The notes: generated by a model from the letters alone, not told the origin. Shown: positions 1-7,308, numbered from the stretch's first letter. The stretch is 12,489 nucleotides of DNA from an uncultured Novosphingobium sp. (GCA_938005655.1 CALLNA010000039.1:1-12489); one strand, 5' to 3'. Numbers and translations: made by a program.

Positions 1-991
1 CGTGGAAGCCTTCGGTGTAGAGCTTGAAGTGATGGATCAGCGCTTCCATCGAGCTTTTCATCTCGGCGCGCTTGGGCGGGACCACCTTGCGGTCGGTCGA
101 GGCGACCGGGCCTTCCGGCATCTCGGCCAGGCACTGCTTCATGATCCGGGCCGACTGGCGCACTTCCTCGACGCGGACCATGAAGCGGTCGTAGCAATCG
201 CCGCGGGTGCCGACCGGAATCTCGAAGTCCATGCGGTCATAGACGTCGTAGGGCTGGCTCTTGCGCAGGTCCCAGGGGATGCCCGAGCCGCGGATCATCG
301 GGCCGGAGAAGCCCCAGCGGATCGCGTCGTCGCGGCCGACCAGGGCGATGTCGACGTTGCGCTGCTTGAAGATGCGGTTGTCGACGACCAGGCTCATCGC
401 GTCCTCGAACAGGCGCGGCAAGCGCGTGTCGAGCCAGTCGGCGATGTCGGTCAGGAGCTTGAGCGGCACGTCCTGGTGGACCCCGCCGGGGCGGAACCAG
501 GCCGAGTGCATCCGCGCGCCGGAGGCCCGCTCGAAGAAGTTCAGGCAGTCCTCGCGAATCTCGAACAACCACAGGTTCGGCGTCATCGCGCCGACGTCCA
601 TGACGTGGCTGCCGAGGTTCAGCATGTGGTTGCAGATGCGGGTCAGCTCGGCGAACAGCACGCGCAGGTACTGGGCGCGGAGCGGCACCTCCAGGTTGAG
701 CAGCTTCTCGATGGCGAGCACGTAGGAGTGCTCCATCGCCAGCGGCGAGCAGTAGTCGAGCCGGTCGAAGTAGGGCAGCGCCTGGAGGTAGGTCTTGTGC
801 TCGATCAGCTTCTCGGTGCCGCGGTGGAGCAAGCCGACGTGCGGATCGATCCGCTCGATGATCTCGCCGTCCAGCTCCATGACCATGCGGAGCACGCCGT
901 GCGCCGCGGGGTGCTGGGGCCCAAAGTTGATCGTGTAGTTGGTGATGACCTCATCGCCGGTGGTCGGCGATTGCTCGAGCTGCATGCTCAT
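1..991 (-). CDS. nuoD: NADH-quinone oxidoreductase subunit D, 3' end outside the window
   Basis: This is the 49 kDa subunit of respiratory complex I. It lies in the peripheral arm on the cytoplasmic face and helps form the quinone-binding pocket. The first 330 codons are visible and the frame runs off the left edge after a Phe-His pair. The family is usually about 400 residues, so roughly 70 are missing. Recognisable stretches are NFGPQHPAAHG near residue 22, HVGLLHRGTEKL, the YFDRLDYCSPL segment, and FRPGGVHQDVP in the middle. The ATG at 991 is chosen because its bases overlap the nuoC stop (ATGA) and GGAGG lies six bases upstream. A second in-frame ATG follows two codons later. Translation is presumably coupled to nuoC. 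The rest of the nuo operon should continue to the left. Confidence 0.97.
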   Translation of the reverse strand, partial: MSMQLEQSPTTGDEVITNYTINFGPQHPAAHGVLRMVMELDGEIIERIDPHVGLLHRGTEKLIEHKTYLQALPYFDRLDYCSPLAMEHSYVLAIEKLLNLEVPLRAQYLRVLFAELTRICNHMLNLGSHVMDVGAMTPNLWLFEIREDCLNFFERASGARMHSAWFRPGGVHQDVPLKLLTDIADWLDTRLPRLFEDAMSLVVDNRIFKQRNVDIALVGRDDAIRWGFSGPMIRGSGIPWDLRKSQPYDVYDRMDFEIPVGTRGDCYDRFMVRVEEVRQSARIMKQCLAEMPEGPVASTDRKVVPPKRAEMKSSMEALIHHFKLYTEGFH

Positions 992-1896
992 GCGGCGCCT
1001 CCATCGGTCTTCTTGGCATCGGTCTTTTGGGCATCGGCCGGCTTCTTCGCGCGCGGCTTGCGCGCCGGGCGGTCCTCGGTGGGCTCAGGCGCCTGGGGCT
1101 CGGCCTGCCCGGTCGTTTTCGGAGCGGCCTTGGCCTTGGCGGCCTTCTTCGGCGCGGCCTCGTCGGCGGGCTTGCCCGCGCCGGTGTCGGCCGGCTTCTC
1201 GGTGGTCTTGGGCGTCTCGACCGGGGGCGGCGCCGGAGGAGGCGCGGGCGGCGGAGGCGGCGGAGGCGGCGGCGAGGCGGCGGCCTTCTCGTCGCCCGGC
1301 AGCACGTAGTCCGCGCCTTCCCACGGGCTCATGAAGTCGAACTGGCGCAGGTCCTGGGCCAGCTCGACCGGCTCGTAGACCACGCGCTTGTCCTCCTCGG
1401 AATAGCGCAGCTCGACATAGCCGGTCAGCGGGAAGTCCTTGCGGAAGGGATGCCCCTCGAAGCCGTAGTCGGTAAGGATGCGGCGCAGGTCCTGGTTGCC
1501 GGCGAAGATCACGCCGTACATGTCGAAGACCTCGCGCTCCAGCCACCCGGCGACCGGCCACAGCGTGGTCACGGTCGGCACCGGGGTCGCTTCGGAAGCC
1601 GTGACCTTCACCAGGATGCGGTGGTTCCGCGTGAGCGACAGCAGCATGTAGACGACTTCGAAGCGCTCCGCCCGCGAGGGGTAGTCGGCTCCGGCGATCT
1701 CCATGAGCTGCTGGTATTCGTGCTCGTCGCGCAGGAGGCGCAGCGCCGCTTCGATGGAATCGCGCGCGACGGTGATGACGATCTCGCCGTATTCCTCCTT
1801 GGCGGCCACGACCATGCTGCCGAGCGCGCCGGTCAGCGCATCCAGGACGCCCTCGTTCGAGGCGATCTTCGGCGCGGGGTGCAGCACGGCGCTCAC
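988..1896 (-). CDS. nuoC: NADH-quinone oxidoreductase subunit C with a long polyproline/lysine tail
   Basis: This is the 30 kDa subunit of complex I, 302 residues. The core fills residues 1-200 and carries the family signature: WLEREVFDMYGV at about 118-129, then DLRRILTDYGFEGHPFRKDFPL at about 136-157. From residue 201 the protein departs from the classic ~200-residue form. Nine consecutive prolines at 209-217 are followed by APPPAPPP, then about 75 residues rich in Lys, Ala, Pro, Glu and Asp up to the C terminus. The tail looks disordered and basic-acidic mixed. The start is GTG at 1896, whose bases overlap the nuoB stop (GTGA). The stop overlaps the nuoD ATG. The core assignment is certain. 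The role of the tail is unknown, and it may be a lineage feature of sphingomonads. Confidence 0.96.
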   Translation of the reverse strand: MSAVLHPAPKIASNEGVLDALTGALGSMVVAAKEEYGEIVITVARDSIEAALRLLRDEHEYQQLMEIAGADYPSRAERFEVVYMLLSLTRNHRILVKVTASEATPVPTVTTLWPVAGWLEREVFDMYGVIFAGNQDLRRILTDYGFEGHPFRKDFPLTGYVELRYSEEDKRVVYEPVELAQDLRQFDFMSPWEGADYVLPGDEKAAASPPPPPPPPPAPPPAPPPVETPKTTEKPADTGAGKPADEAAPKKAAKAKAAPKTTGQAEPQAPEPTEDRPARKPRAKKPADAQKTDAKKTDGGAA

Positions 1897-2459
1897 CGTT
1901 CGACCGTCCCGACCCGACGGATCTTGCGCTGGAGCTGCATCACGCCATAGAGCAGCGCCTCGGCGGTCGGCGGGCAACCGGGGACGTAGATGTCCACCGG
2001 CACGATCCGGTCGCAGCCGCGCACCACGCTGTAGCTGTAGTGGTAATAGCCGCCGCCGTTGGCGCAGCTTCCCATCGAGATGACGTACTTGGGCTCCGAC
2101 ATCTGGTCGTAGACCTTGCGCAACGCCGGAGCCATCTTGTTGCACAGCGTGCCCGCGACGATCATCACGTCCGACTGGCGCGGCGAGGCGCGCGGGGCGA
2201 CGCCGAAGCGCTCCATGTCGTAGCGCGGCATGTTGACGTGGATCATCTCGACCGCGCAGCAGGCGAGGCCGAAGGTCATCCACCACAGCGAGCCGGTGCG
2301 GGCCCACTGGAACAGCTCCTCGGTCGAGGTGACGAGGAAGCCCTTGTCGGAAACCTCCTGGTTGAGGTCCTTGAAGAAGGCCTGATCGGGCGGCGTGACC
2401 GCCTGCCCGCCGGCACCGGCAGCTAGGGGTTGCCCCGCGGAGTTGACGAGAGTGCTCAT
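1893..2459 (-). CDS. nuoB: NADH-quinone oxidoreductase subunit B
   Basis: This is the PSST subunit of complex I, 188 residues. It binds the terminal iron-sulfur cluster N2, which passes electrons to quinone. The four expected ligands are visible: the tandem Cys67-Cys68 in GLACCAVEM, Cys132 in GSCANGGGYY, and Cys162 in VPGCPPTAEAL. The N-terminal ~25 residues are a Gly/Ala/Pro-rich leader before the conserved domain begins near FFKDLNQEV. The ATG at 2459 is favoured because it overlaps the nuoA stop by four bases (ATGA). An AAGGGAG stretch lies about 13 bases upstream. An upstream extension of the same frame would run through nuoA and is not credible. The gene sits between nuoA and nuoC and is surely co-transcribed with them. 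Confidence 0.97.
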   Translation of the reverse strand: MSTLVNSAGQPLAAGAGGQAVTPPDQAFFKDLNQEVSDKGFLVTSTEELFQWARTGSLWWMTFGLACCAVEMIHVNMPRYDMERFGVAPRASPRQSDVMIVAGTLCNKMAPALRKVYDQMSEPKYVISMGSCANGGGYYHYSYSVVRGCDRIVPVDIYVPGCPPTAEALLYGVMQLQRKIRRVGTVER

Positions 2460-2830
2460 TCCCAGTCCAGAGCTCCCTTCTTCCACGCATAGGCGAGGCC
2501 GATGAACAGCCCGGCCAGGAACACCATCATAGTGATCCACCCGGCCCAACCCGTCTCCTTGAGGCTGACCGCCCAGGGGAACAGGAACGCGGCTTCGAGG
2601 TCGAAAATGATGAAGAGGATGGCGACGAGGTAGAACCGCACGTCGAACTGGCTGCGCGGGTCCTCGAAGGCGGGGAAGCCGCACTCGTATTCGCTGAGCT
2701 TGTCCGCCTCGGGCTTGTGCGCGCCGGTCAGGCGGGCGACGCCCATCGGCAGGAAGACGAAAGCCGACGACAGCCCCAGCGCTATGGCCAGGAATATCAG
2801 GATCGGCAGGTATTGCGATAGATCGACCAT
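2456..2830 (-). CDS. nuoA: NADH-quinone oxidoreductase subunit A
   Basis: This is a small membrane subunit of complex I, 124 residues, normal for the family. Three transmembrane segments are visible at about 8-30, 66-89 and 97-116. The conserved loop between the first two holds the SEYECGF motif (residues 46-52), and the second helix holds FDLEAAFLFPW (76-86), both typical of NuoA. It is the first gene of the cluster on this strand. Its stop overlaps the nuoB start. The ATG at 2830 has only a weak AGAG in front. The promoter must lie in the 215 bases shared with the divergent thiolase, but I could not pick a convincing minus-strand -35/-10 pair there. Confidence 0.97.
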   Translation of the reverse strand: MVDLSQYLPILIFLAIALGLSSAFVFLPMGVARLTGAHKPEADKLSEYECGFPAFEDPRSQFDVRFYLVAILFIIFDLEAAFLFPWAVSLKETGWAGWITMMVFLAGLFIGLAYAWKKGALDWE

Positions 2831-2863
2831 GCTGACTCTATTGATCCCTGAATCGCCGCTGAG

Positions 2864-2880
2864 GGGCGCTTGCCCCGCGC
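2864..2880. repeat. 17-base motif, copy 1 (nuoA upstream region)
   Basis: GGGCGCTTGCCCCGCGC here matches GGGCGCTTGACCCGCGC at 4804-4820 in 16 of 17 positions. This copy ends 34 bases before the nuoA start. With the preceding G it also forms a small perfect hairpin, GGGGC-GCTT-GCCCC. Both copies lie between divergent genes. It may be a shared promoter or operator element, or chance in GC-rich DNA. Confidence 0.3.
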
Positions 2881-2974
2881 CCTAGTCCTCCCCTCGAAGC
2901 GGTGCAAGTGGGGCAAATGCCTGTCGGCAACAGATTCGCCGCGTTCCGTGCTGCAAAGCACCAAAAAGCAGCGT

Positions 2975-3002
2975 TTGCTTTCGCCGCAACGCAACATATA
3001 TG
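2975..3002 (+). promoter_or_regulatory. candidate sigma-70-type promoter of the thiolase gene
   Basis: TTGCTT (2975-2980) and TATATG (2997-3002) are separated by 16 bases, in the 215-base region between nuoA and the thiolase. Transcription would begin near 3009, leaving a leader of about 37 bases with GAAAGG as ribosome binding site. The region is locally AT-richer than its surroundings. This is a by-eye match only. Confidence 0.35.
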
Positions 3003-3045
3003 CGACTCCATCACAATACCCCGCACTTCCGAAAGGCACCCCGCC

Positions 3046-4239
3046 ATGGGCCAGATTTCCGCCTCCGATCCGATCGTCGTCCTCTCCTATGCCCGCACCC
3101 CGATGGGCGGCCTCCAGGGCGCTTTCGCGGACGTTTCGGCGCCCGAGCTGGGCGCGACCGCCGTCAAGGCCGCGGTCGAGCGCGCGGGCGTCGCCGGCGA
3201 GGACGTCGAGCGGATCTACATGGGCTGCGTGCTGCCCGCCGGCCTCGGCCAGTCCCCCGCCCGCCAGGTGGCGCTGAAGGCCGGCCTGCCGATCTCGGTC
3301 GAGGCGACCACGGTCAACAAGGTCTGCGGCTCGGGCATGCAGACGGTCATCATGGGCGCCGAGGCGCTGGCCTCGGGCTCGATCGACATGGTCGTCGCGG
3401 GCGGCATGGAGTCGATGACCAACGCCCCCTACCTGCTCAAGAAGCATCGCAGCGGCGCGCGCGCCGGGCACGACACGGCCTATGACCACATGTTCCTCGA
3501 CGGGCTGGAAGACGCTTACGACGGCAGCTCGATGGGCGCCTTCGCCCAGGCCGTCGCCGACGAGTACCAGCTCACCCGCGAGGCCCAGGACGACTATGCG
3601 ATCGAGTCGCTGCGCCGCGCCCAGGCCGCGATCGAGAGCGGCGCCTTCGCCGGCGAGATCGTCCCCGTCACGGTCAAGACGCGCGCCGGCGAGGTCGTGA
3701 TCGACACCGACGAGCAGCCCGGCAAGGGCCGCCCGGACAAGATCCCGACCCTCAAGCCCGCCTTCGCCAAGGACGGCACGATCACCGCGGCCAGCTCCAG
3801 CTCGATCTCCGACGGCGCCGCCGCCGTGGTCCTCGCCCGCGAGAGCGTCGCCAAGGCCAAGGGCCTGACGCCGGTGGCCAGGGTCGTCGCCGTCTCGGCC
3901 CACGCGCACGAGCCGAACCGCTTCCCGACCACGCCGATCAACGCGATCCACAAGCTGATGGACAACGCCGGCTGGAAGCTGGGCGACGTCGACCTGTTCG
4001 AGATCAACGAGGCCTTCGCCTGCGTCGCCATGTTCGCCATGCGCGACCTCGGCATCCCGCACGACAAGATCAACGTGAACGGCGGCGCCACGGCGCTCGG
4101 CCACCCGATCGGCGCCTCGGGCACCCGGATCATCACCACGCTGATCGGCGCGCTCAAGACCCAGGGCAAGAAGCGCGGCGTCGCCAGCCTGTGCATCGGC
4201 GGCGGCGAAGCGACCGCCGTGGCGATCGAGCTGGTCTGA
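3046..4239 (+). CDS. acetyl-CoA C-acetyltransferase (thiolase)
   Basis: A cytoplasmic biosynthetic-type thiolase of 397 residues, the usual tetrameric-thiolase length. It joins two acetyl-CoA to acetoacetyl-CoA, or runs the cleavage in reverse. The nucleophilic Cys94 lies in NKVCGSGMQT. The NEAF motif is at 321-324, the active-site His353 in GGATALGHPIGASG, and the second catalytic Cys383 in SLCIGGGEA. The ATG at 3046 is chosen because GAAAGG (3031-3036) precedes it at nine bases and the family begins just before IVVLSYARTPMGG. The open frame extends further upstream but without homology-like sequence. No phaB, phaC or CoA-transferase gene is next to it, so the pathway (polyhydroxybutyrate, ketone body, or amino acid and fatty acid breakdown) cannot be fixed from context. 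phaA/atoB would be the closest symbols. Confidence 0.93.
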   Translation: MGQISASDPIVVLSYARTPMGGLQGAFADVSAPELGATAVKAAVERAGVAGEDVERIYMGCVLPAGLGQSPARQVALKAGLPISVEATTVNKVCGSGMQTVIMGAEALASGSIDMVVAGGMESMTNAPYLLKKHRSGARAGHDTAYDHMFLDGLEDAYDGSSMGAFAQAVADEYQLTREAQDDYAIESLRRAQAAIESGAFAGEIVPVTVKTRAGEVVIDTDEQPGKGRPDKIPTLKPAFAKDGTITAASSSSISDGAAAVVLARESVAKAKGLTPVARVVAVSAHAHEPNRFPTTPINAIHKLMDNAGWKLGDVDLFEINEAFACVAMFAMRDLGIPHDKINVNGGATALGHPIGASGTRIITTLIGALKTQGKKRGVASLCIGGGEATAVAIELV

Positions 4240-4253
4240 CGATCGGAGCGTAC

Positions 4254-4284
4254 GGGCTTCGGCAGGCTCGCCCCGCCGAAGCCC
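4254..4284. terminator. hairpin between convergent thiolase and SH3 genes
   Basis: GGGCTTCGGC (4254-4263) pairs perfectly with GCCGAAGCCC (4275-4284) around an 11-base loop. It lies 14 bases after the thiolase stop and 15 bases beyond the stop of the convergent SH3 gene, so it could serve both. There is no T-run on either side, so it is not a textbook intrinsic terminator. It also resembles the small palindromes often dispersed between genes in proteobacteria. Confidence 0.5.
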
Positions 4285-4299
4285 CGCGCTGCCCCAGCC

Positions 4300-4767
4300 T
4301 CAGGGCTTGCCCGCGCCCCAGACCCGTTCCTCGCGGACATAGCCGGCGTGGCCGTCCACCTCGAACCGGCACCAGCCATCCTTGCAGTCGTCGATCTTGC
4401 CGACGACGCCGGGCTCGAGCCGCCACAACACGCGGGCGTCCTCGCCGCCCTTCTCGCGCAACTCGGCCAGGCCCTGCCCGCGAATGTAACCACCCCGCTC
4501 GCGCGTGAGGAAGCGCGCCAGCATCCAGCCTCGCGCACCGTCCGGGTCCTGGACCAGGCGCCAGCCCTCCATCGTCCGCAGCACCTTCATCGGCAGGCGC
4601 GGCCGGCGATAGACCCAGCTGATCCGATAATCCTCGCCTGGCCCCACGCGCATGTTCACCTCGCTCGCCCGGATCGAGGCCCAATAGGGCACCTCGGCGT
4701 CCTGGGCGGCGGCGGGTGACGCGAACAGGCAGGTGGCGGAAAAAAGGATCAGCAGGCGCTTGAGCAT
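4300..4767 (-). CDS. exported protein with two bacterial SH3-like repeats
   Basis: A 155-residue secreted protein. Residues 1-21 form a Sec signal peptide (MLKR, then a hydrophobic stretch, then ASPAAA before QD). Two SH3-like units follow. The first spans about 28-90, containing VNMRVGPGEDY and GWMLARFL. The second spans about 93-150, containing LREKGGEDARVLWRLEPGVVG and GYVREERVWG. This order matches the SH3_4-type family (PF06347) found widely in alphaproteobacteria. Cys128 and Cys133 in DDCKDGWCRF may form a disulfide in the periplasm. The ATG at 4767 gives the signal peptide directly and no in-frame ATG precedes it closely. The exact function is unknown, and binding to cell wall or a protein partner is the usual guess. 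It is divergent from the 2-hydroxyacid dehydrogenase by 79 bases. Confidence 0.85.
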   Translation of the reverse strand: MLKRLLILFSATCLFASPAAAQDAEVPYWASIRASEVNMRVGPGEDYRISWVYRRPRLPMKVLRTMEGWRLVQDPDGARGWMLARFLTRERGGYIRGQGLAELREKGGEDARVLWRLEPGVVGKIDDCKDGWCRFEVDGHAGYVREERVWGAGKP

Positions 4768-4803
4768 TCCGGTTCCATAACGCCGGTGGCGTCCGGGCTT
4801 CAA

Positions 4804-4820
4804 GGGCGCTTGACCCGCGC
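4804..4820. repeat. 17-base motif, copy 2 (SH3/dehydrogenase divergent region)
   Basis: GGGCGCTTGACCCGCGC, one mismatch from the copy at 2864-2880. It starts 37 bases upstream of the SH3 gene start, against 34 bases for copy 1 and nuoA. In this copy the CTTGACC portion doubles as a good -35 element for the rightward dehydrogenase gene. Confidence 0.3.
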
Positions 4821-4837
4821 GACGGCAAGCGCATAGC
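4810..4837 (+). promoter_or_regulatory. candidate promoter of the 2-hydroxyacid dehydrogenase gene
   Basis: TTGACC (4810-4815) and CATAGC (4832-4837) are spaced by 16 bases. The -35 is strong and the -10 is weak (ATA only). A start point around 4843-4845 would sit almost on the ATG at 4847, giving a transcript with almost no leader. That fits the absence of a Shine-Dalgarno sequence there. Confidence 0.4.
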
Positions 4838-4846
4838 CCTCGGTCC

Positions 4847-5866
4847 ATGACGGTTGTGAACGAACCCCCGCAAACCCGCCGCGTCGCGGGCAAGCCGCGC
4901 GTCGTGGTGACGCGCAAGCTCCTCCCCGTGGTCGAGGCGCGGATGGCCGAGCTGTTCGACGCCGAGTTCAACGCAGAGGACCGGGCGCTGACCCGCGACG
5001 AACTCATCGCCGTCATGGGCCGCTGCGACGTGCTCGTCCCCACCGTGACCGACCAGATCGACGGTAGGATGATCGCCGCGGCCGGGGAGCGGCTCGGCCT
5101 GATCGCCAGCTTCGGCGCAGGCATCGACCACATCGACCTCGCCGCCGCCCGCGCCCGCAAGATCATCGTCACCAACACCCCCGGCGTCTTCACCGATGAC
5201 ACGGCCGACATGACCATGGCGCTGATCATCTCGGTGCCGCGCCGCATGGCCGCCGGGGTGCGGGTGCTGCTCAGCGGCCAGTGGCAAGGCTGGGGACCTT
5301 CGGACCTGCTCGGCCACCGGATCGGCGGCAAGGTTCTGGGGATCGTCGGCATGGGGCGGATCGGCCAGGCGGTCGCCCATCGCGCCCGCGCCTTCGGGCT
5401 GGAGGTGCTCTACCACAACCGCCACCGCCTGCCCGCCGCGGTCGAGACCATGCTCGGCGCGCGCTACGAGGCGGACCTCGACGCAATGGTCGCCAAGGCC
5501 GACATCCTCTCGCTGCACTGCCCCGCCAGCCCCGAGACCCACCATATCCTCAGCGCCGAGCGCATCGGCCTGATGAAGCCCGGCGCCTATGTGGTGAACA
5601 CGGCGCGCGGGACGCTGATCGACGAGGAGGCGCTGATCGCCGCGTTGCAGGCCGGACGGATCGGCGGCGCCGGGCTCGACGTCTTCAATCACGAGCCGGC
5701 GGTCGATCCGCGGCTGCTCGCCCATCCCAACGTCGTCGCCATGCCGCACCTCGGCAGCTCGACGATCGAGGGGCGCGAGGCCTCGGGCGAGAAGGTCATC
5801 GCCAACATCCGCTTCTGGGCCGACGGGCACCGCCCGCCCGATCAGGTGCTCGAAGGCTGGGCATAA
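4847..5866 (+). CDS. D-2-hydroxyacid dehydrogenase (glyoxylate/hydroxypyruvate reductase type)
   Basis: A 339-residue cytoplasmic oxidoreductase of the D-isomer-specific 2-hydroxyacid dehydrogenase family. It reduces a 2-oxoacid such as glyoxylate or hydroxypyruvate to the D-hydroxyacid. The nucleotide-binding motif GMGRIG is at 168-173. The catalytic set is Arg254 (NTARGTLIDE), Glu283 (FNHEPAVDP) and His301 (MPHLGSST). SFGAGIDHID at 88-97 is the usual substrate-side loop. After the second strand of the Rossmann fold the sequence is NRHRL (191-195) with no acidic residue, which favours NADPH over NADH. The ATG at 4847 has no Shine-Dalgarno match. The first ~16 residues before KPRVVVTRKL look like a non-conserved extension. 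The substrate cannot be decided from sequence alone. Confidence 0.9.
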   Translation: MTVVNEPPQTRRVAGKPRVVVTRKLLPVVEARMAELFDAEFNAEDRALTRDELIAVMGRCDVLVPTVTDQIDGRMIAAAGERLGLIASFGAGIDHIDLAAARARKIIVTNTPGVFTDDTADMTMALIISVPRRMAAGVRVLLSGQWQGWGPSDLLGHRIGGKVLGIVGMGRIGQAVAHRARAFGLEVLYHNRHRLPAAVETMLGARYEADLDAMVAKADILSLHCPASPETHHILSAERIGLMKPGAYVVNTARGTLIDEEALIAALQAGRIGGAGLDVFNHEPAVDPRLLAHPNVVAMPHLGSSTIEGREASGEKVIANIRFWADGHRPPDQVLEGWA

Positions 5867-5973
5867 CCCGCGCGGCGGCGCGCTCCACCTTGTCCAACGC
5901 GCGAAAATTGCCGTAAACGCGCCTCCGGAGGAATCGCCCCGCATCCGCGCGGCCCAGGGGGAGTTATCGTTCC

Positions 5974-7308
5974 ATGCGCAAAGCATCGTCCGGCCTGGCG
6001 CTGGCCCTGGGATCGGCGCTGGCGCTCGCCCTGCCCGCCCTCGCCCATGCCCAGGGCGCGGAAGGGGCGATCGACGTCGCCGACAGCGGCGACACCGCCT
6101 GGGTCCTGACCTCCTCCGTCCTCGTCATCCTGATGACCCTGCCCGGCCTCTCGCTGTTCTACGGCGGCCTGGTCCGGGCCAAGAACTTCCTGTCGGTCAT
6201 GCTCCAGTGCGGCGCGATCGCCGCGGCGGCCTCGCTGCTGTGGATCGTGGTCGGCTACACGCTGGCCTTCGGCGACGCCCACACCTCTCCGCTCGGCGGC
6301 TGGCTCGGCGCGGGCAACGCCTGGATGCTGATCAACCTCGGCAACGTGCGCGAAGGCTACGGCATCGCCGAGAGCACCTTCGCCCTGTTCCAGATGTGCT
6401 TCGCCGCGATCACGCCAGCGCTGATGGTCGGCGCCTGGGTCGACCGCGCCCGGTTCGGCTGGGTCATGGGCTTCTGCGCGCTGTGGAGCCTGATCGTCTA
6501 TGCCCCGGTCGCCCACTGGATCTGGGGCGGCGGCTGGCTCTCGGCGAGCCTCGGCACGCTCGATTTCGCGGGAGGAATCGTCGTCCACACCACGGCGGGC
6601 GTCTCGGCGCTGGTCGTCGCGCTGCTGCTCGGCAAGCGCCAGGGCTTCCCCAAGACGCTGATGCTGCCGCACAGTCCCTCGCTGACCATGCTCGGCGCGG
6701 GCCTGCTGTGGGTCGGCTGGTTCGGCTTCAACGGCGGCTCGGCCGTGGCGGCGAACGACGACGCGGCCGCCGCGATCATCAACACCCACGTCGCGGCCTG
6801 CGCCGCGGCCCTGGCCTGGATCCTGATCGAGCGCTTCGTCGTCGGCAAGGCGACCAGCGTGGGCTTCGCCACGGGCGCGATCGCCGGCCTGGCGACCGTC
6901 ACCCCCGCCGCCGGCTTCATCTCGCCCGGCGCGGCGCTGCTGTTCGGCGCGATCGCCGCCAGCGTCTGCCTGCCGATGATCCAGCTCGTGAAGCACAAGT
7001 TCGAGATCGACGATTCGCTCGACATCTTCGCCGTCCACGGCATCGGCGGCATCACCGGCTCGCTGCTGCTGGCGGTGTTCCTCTCCCCCGCGCTCGGCGG
7101 CACCGGCTATGCCGAGGGGATGTCGATGCTCAGCCAGCTCGGCGCCCAGGCGGCCGGCGTGGGCGTGGTCGCGATCTGGTCGGTCATCGCCAGCGTGGTG
7201 ATCGCCCTGGCGGTCTCGCTGGCGATCCCGATGCGGGTCAGCGAGGACGAGGAACGCGAGGGGCTGGATATCTCCAGCCACGGCGAGCGGGCCTGGGAGA
7301 TGGATTGA
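5974..7308 (+). CDS. amtB: ammonium transporter of the Amt/MEP/Rh family
   Basis: An inner-membrane ammonium channel of 444 residues, forming trimers in this family. Residues 1-26 are a signal peptide ending AHA before QG, as in processed AmtB. About eleven membrane helices follow. The pore histidines are His205 (FAGGIVVHTTAG) and His355 (IFAVHGIGGITG), matching His168 and His318 of E. coli AmtB. The phenylalanine gate residues lie in ALFQMCF (Phe139) and GWFGFNGG (Phe250). The C-terminal tail EEREGLDISSHGERAWE is the conserved cytoplasmic segment that binds GlnK. GGGGGAG lies ten bases upstream of the ATG. A possible promoter (TTGTCC at 5890, CGTAAA at 5912) is weak, and I see no sigma-54 site in the 107-base gap. 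No glnK/glnB is adjacent, which is unusual since glnK-amtB is the common pair. Confidence 0.95.
   Translation: MRKASSGLALALGSALALALPALAHAQGAEGAIDVADSGDTAWVLTSSVLVILMTLPGLSLFYGGLVRAKNFLSVMLQCGAIAAAASLLWIVVGYTLAFGDAHTSPLGGWLGAGNAWMLINLGNVREGYGIAESTFALFQMCFAAITPALMVGAWVDRARFGWVMGFCALWSLIVYAPVAHWIWGGGWLSASLGTLDFAGGIVVHTTAGVSALVVALLLGKRQGFPKTLMLPHSPSLTMLGAGLLWVGWFGFNGGSAVAANDDAAAAIINTHVAACAAALAWILIERFVVGKATSVGFATGAIAGLATVTPAAGFISPGAALLFGAIAASVCLPMIQLVKHKFEIDDSLDIFAVHGIGGITGSLLLAVFLSPALGGTGYAEGMSMLSQLGAQAAGVGVVAIWSVIASVVIALAVSLAIPMRVSEDEEREGLDISSHGERAWEMD

Noticed and set aside
1230..1275. G-rich plus-strand tract that might form a G-quadruplex.
   Set aside because: Mostly GG pairs with few GGG runs. 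It is simply the complement of the NuoC proline codons.
2..1309. Long plus-strand open frame (435 codons) antisense to nuoD and nuoC.
   Set aside because: His/Arg/Asp/Val-rich shadow of GC-rich codons on the other strand. The minus strand encodes unmistakable complex I subunits.
2797..4104. Long minus-strand open frame antisense to the thiolase.
   Set aside because: The composition is typical of antisense frames in GC-rich genes, and the thiolase active-site motifs on the plus strand are complete.
4154..5986. 610-codon minus-strand open frame over the dehydrogenase and the SH3 gene.
   Set aside because: It overlaps two well-supported genes in other frames and has no domain-like sequence of its own.
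5842..7281. 479-codon minus-strand open frame antisense to amtB.
   Set aside because: Asp/Arg/Gln/Gly-rich shadow translation; AmtB on the plus strand has pore residues and membrane helices in order.
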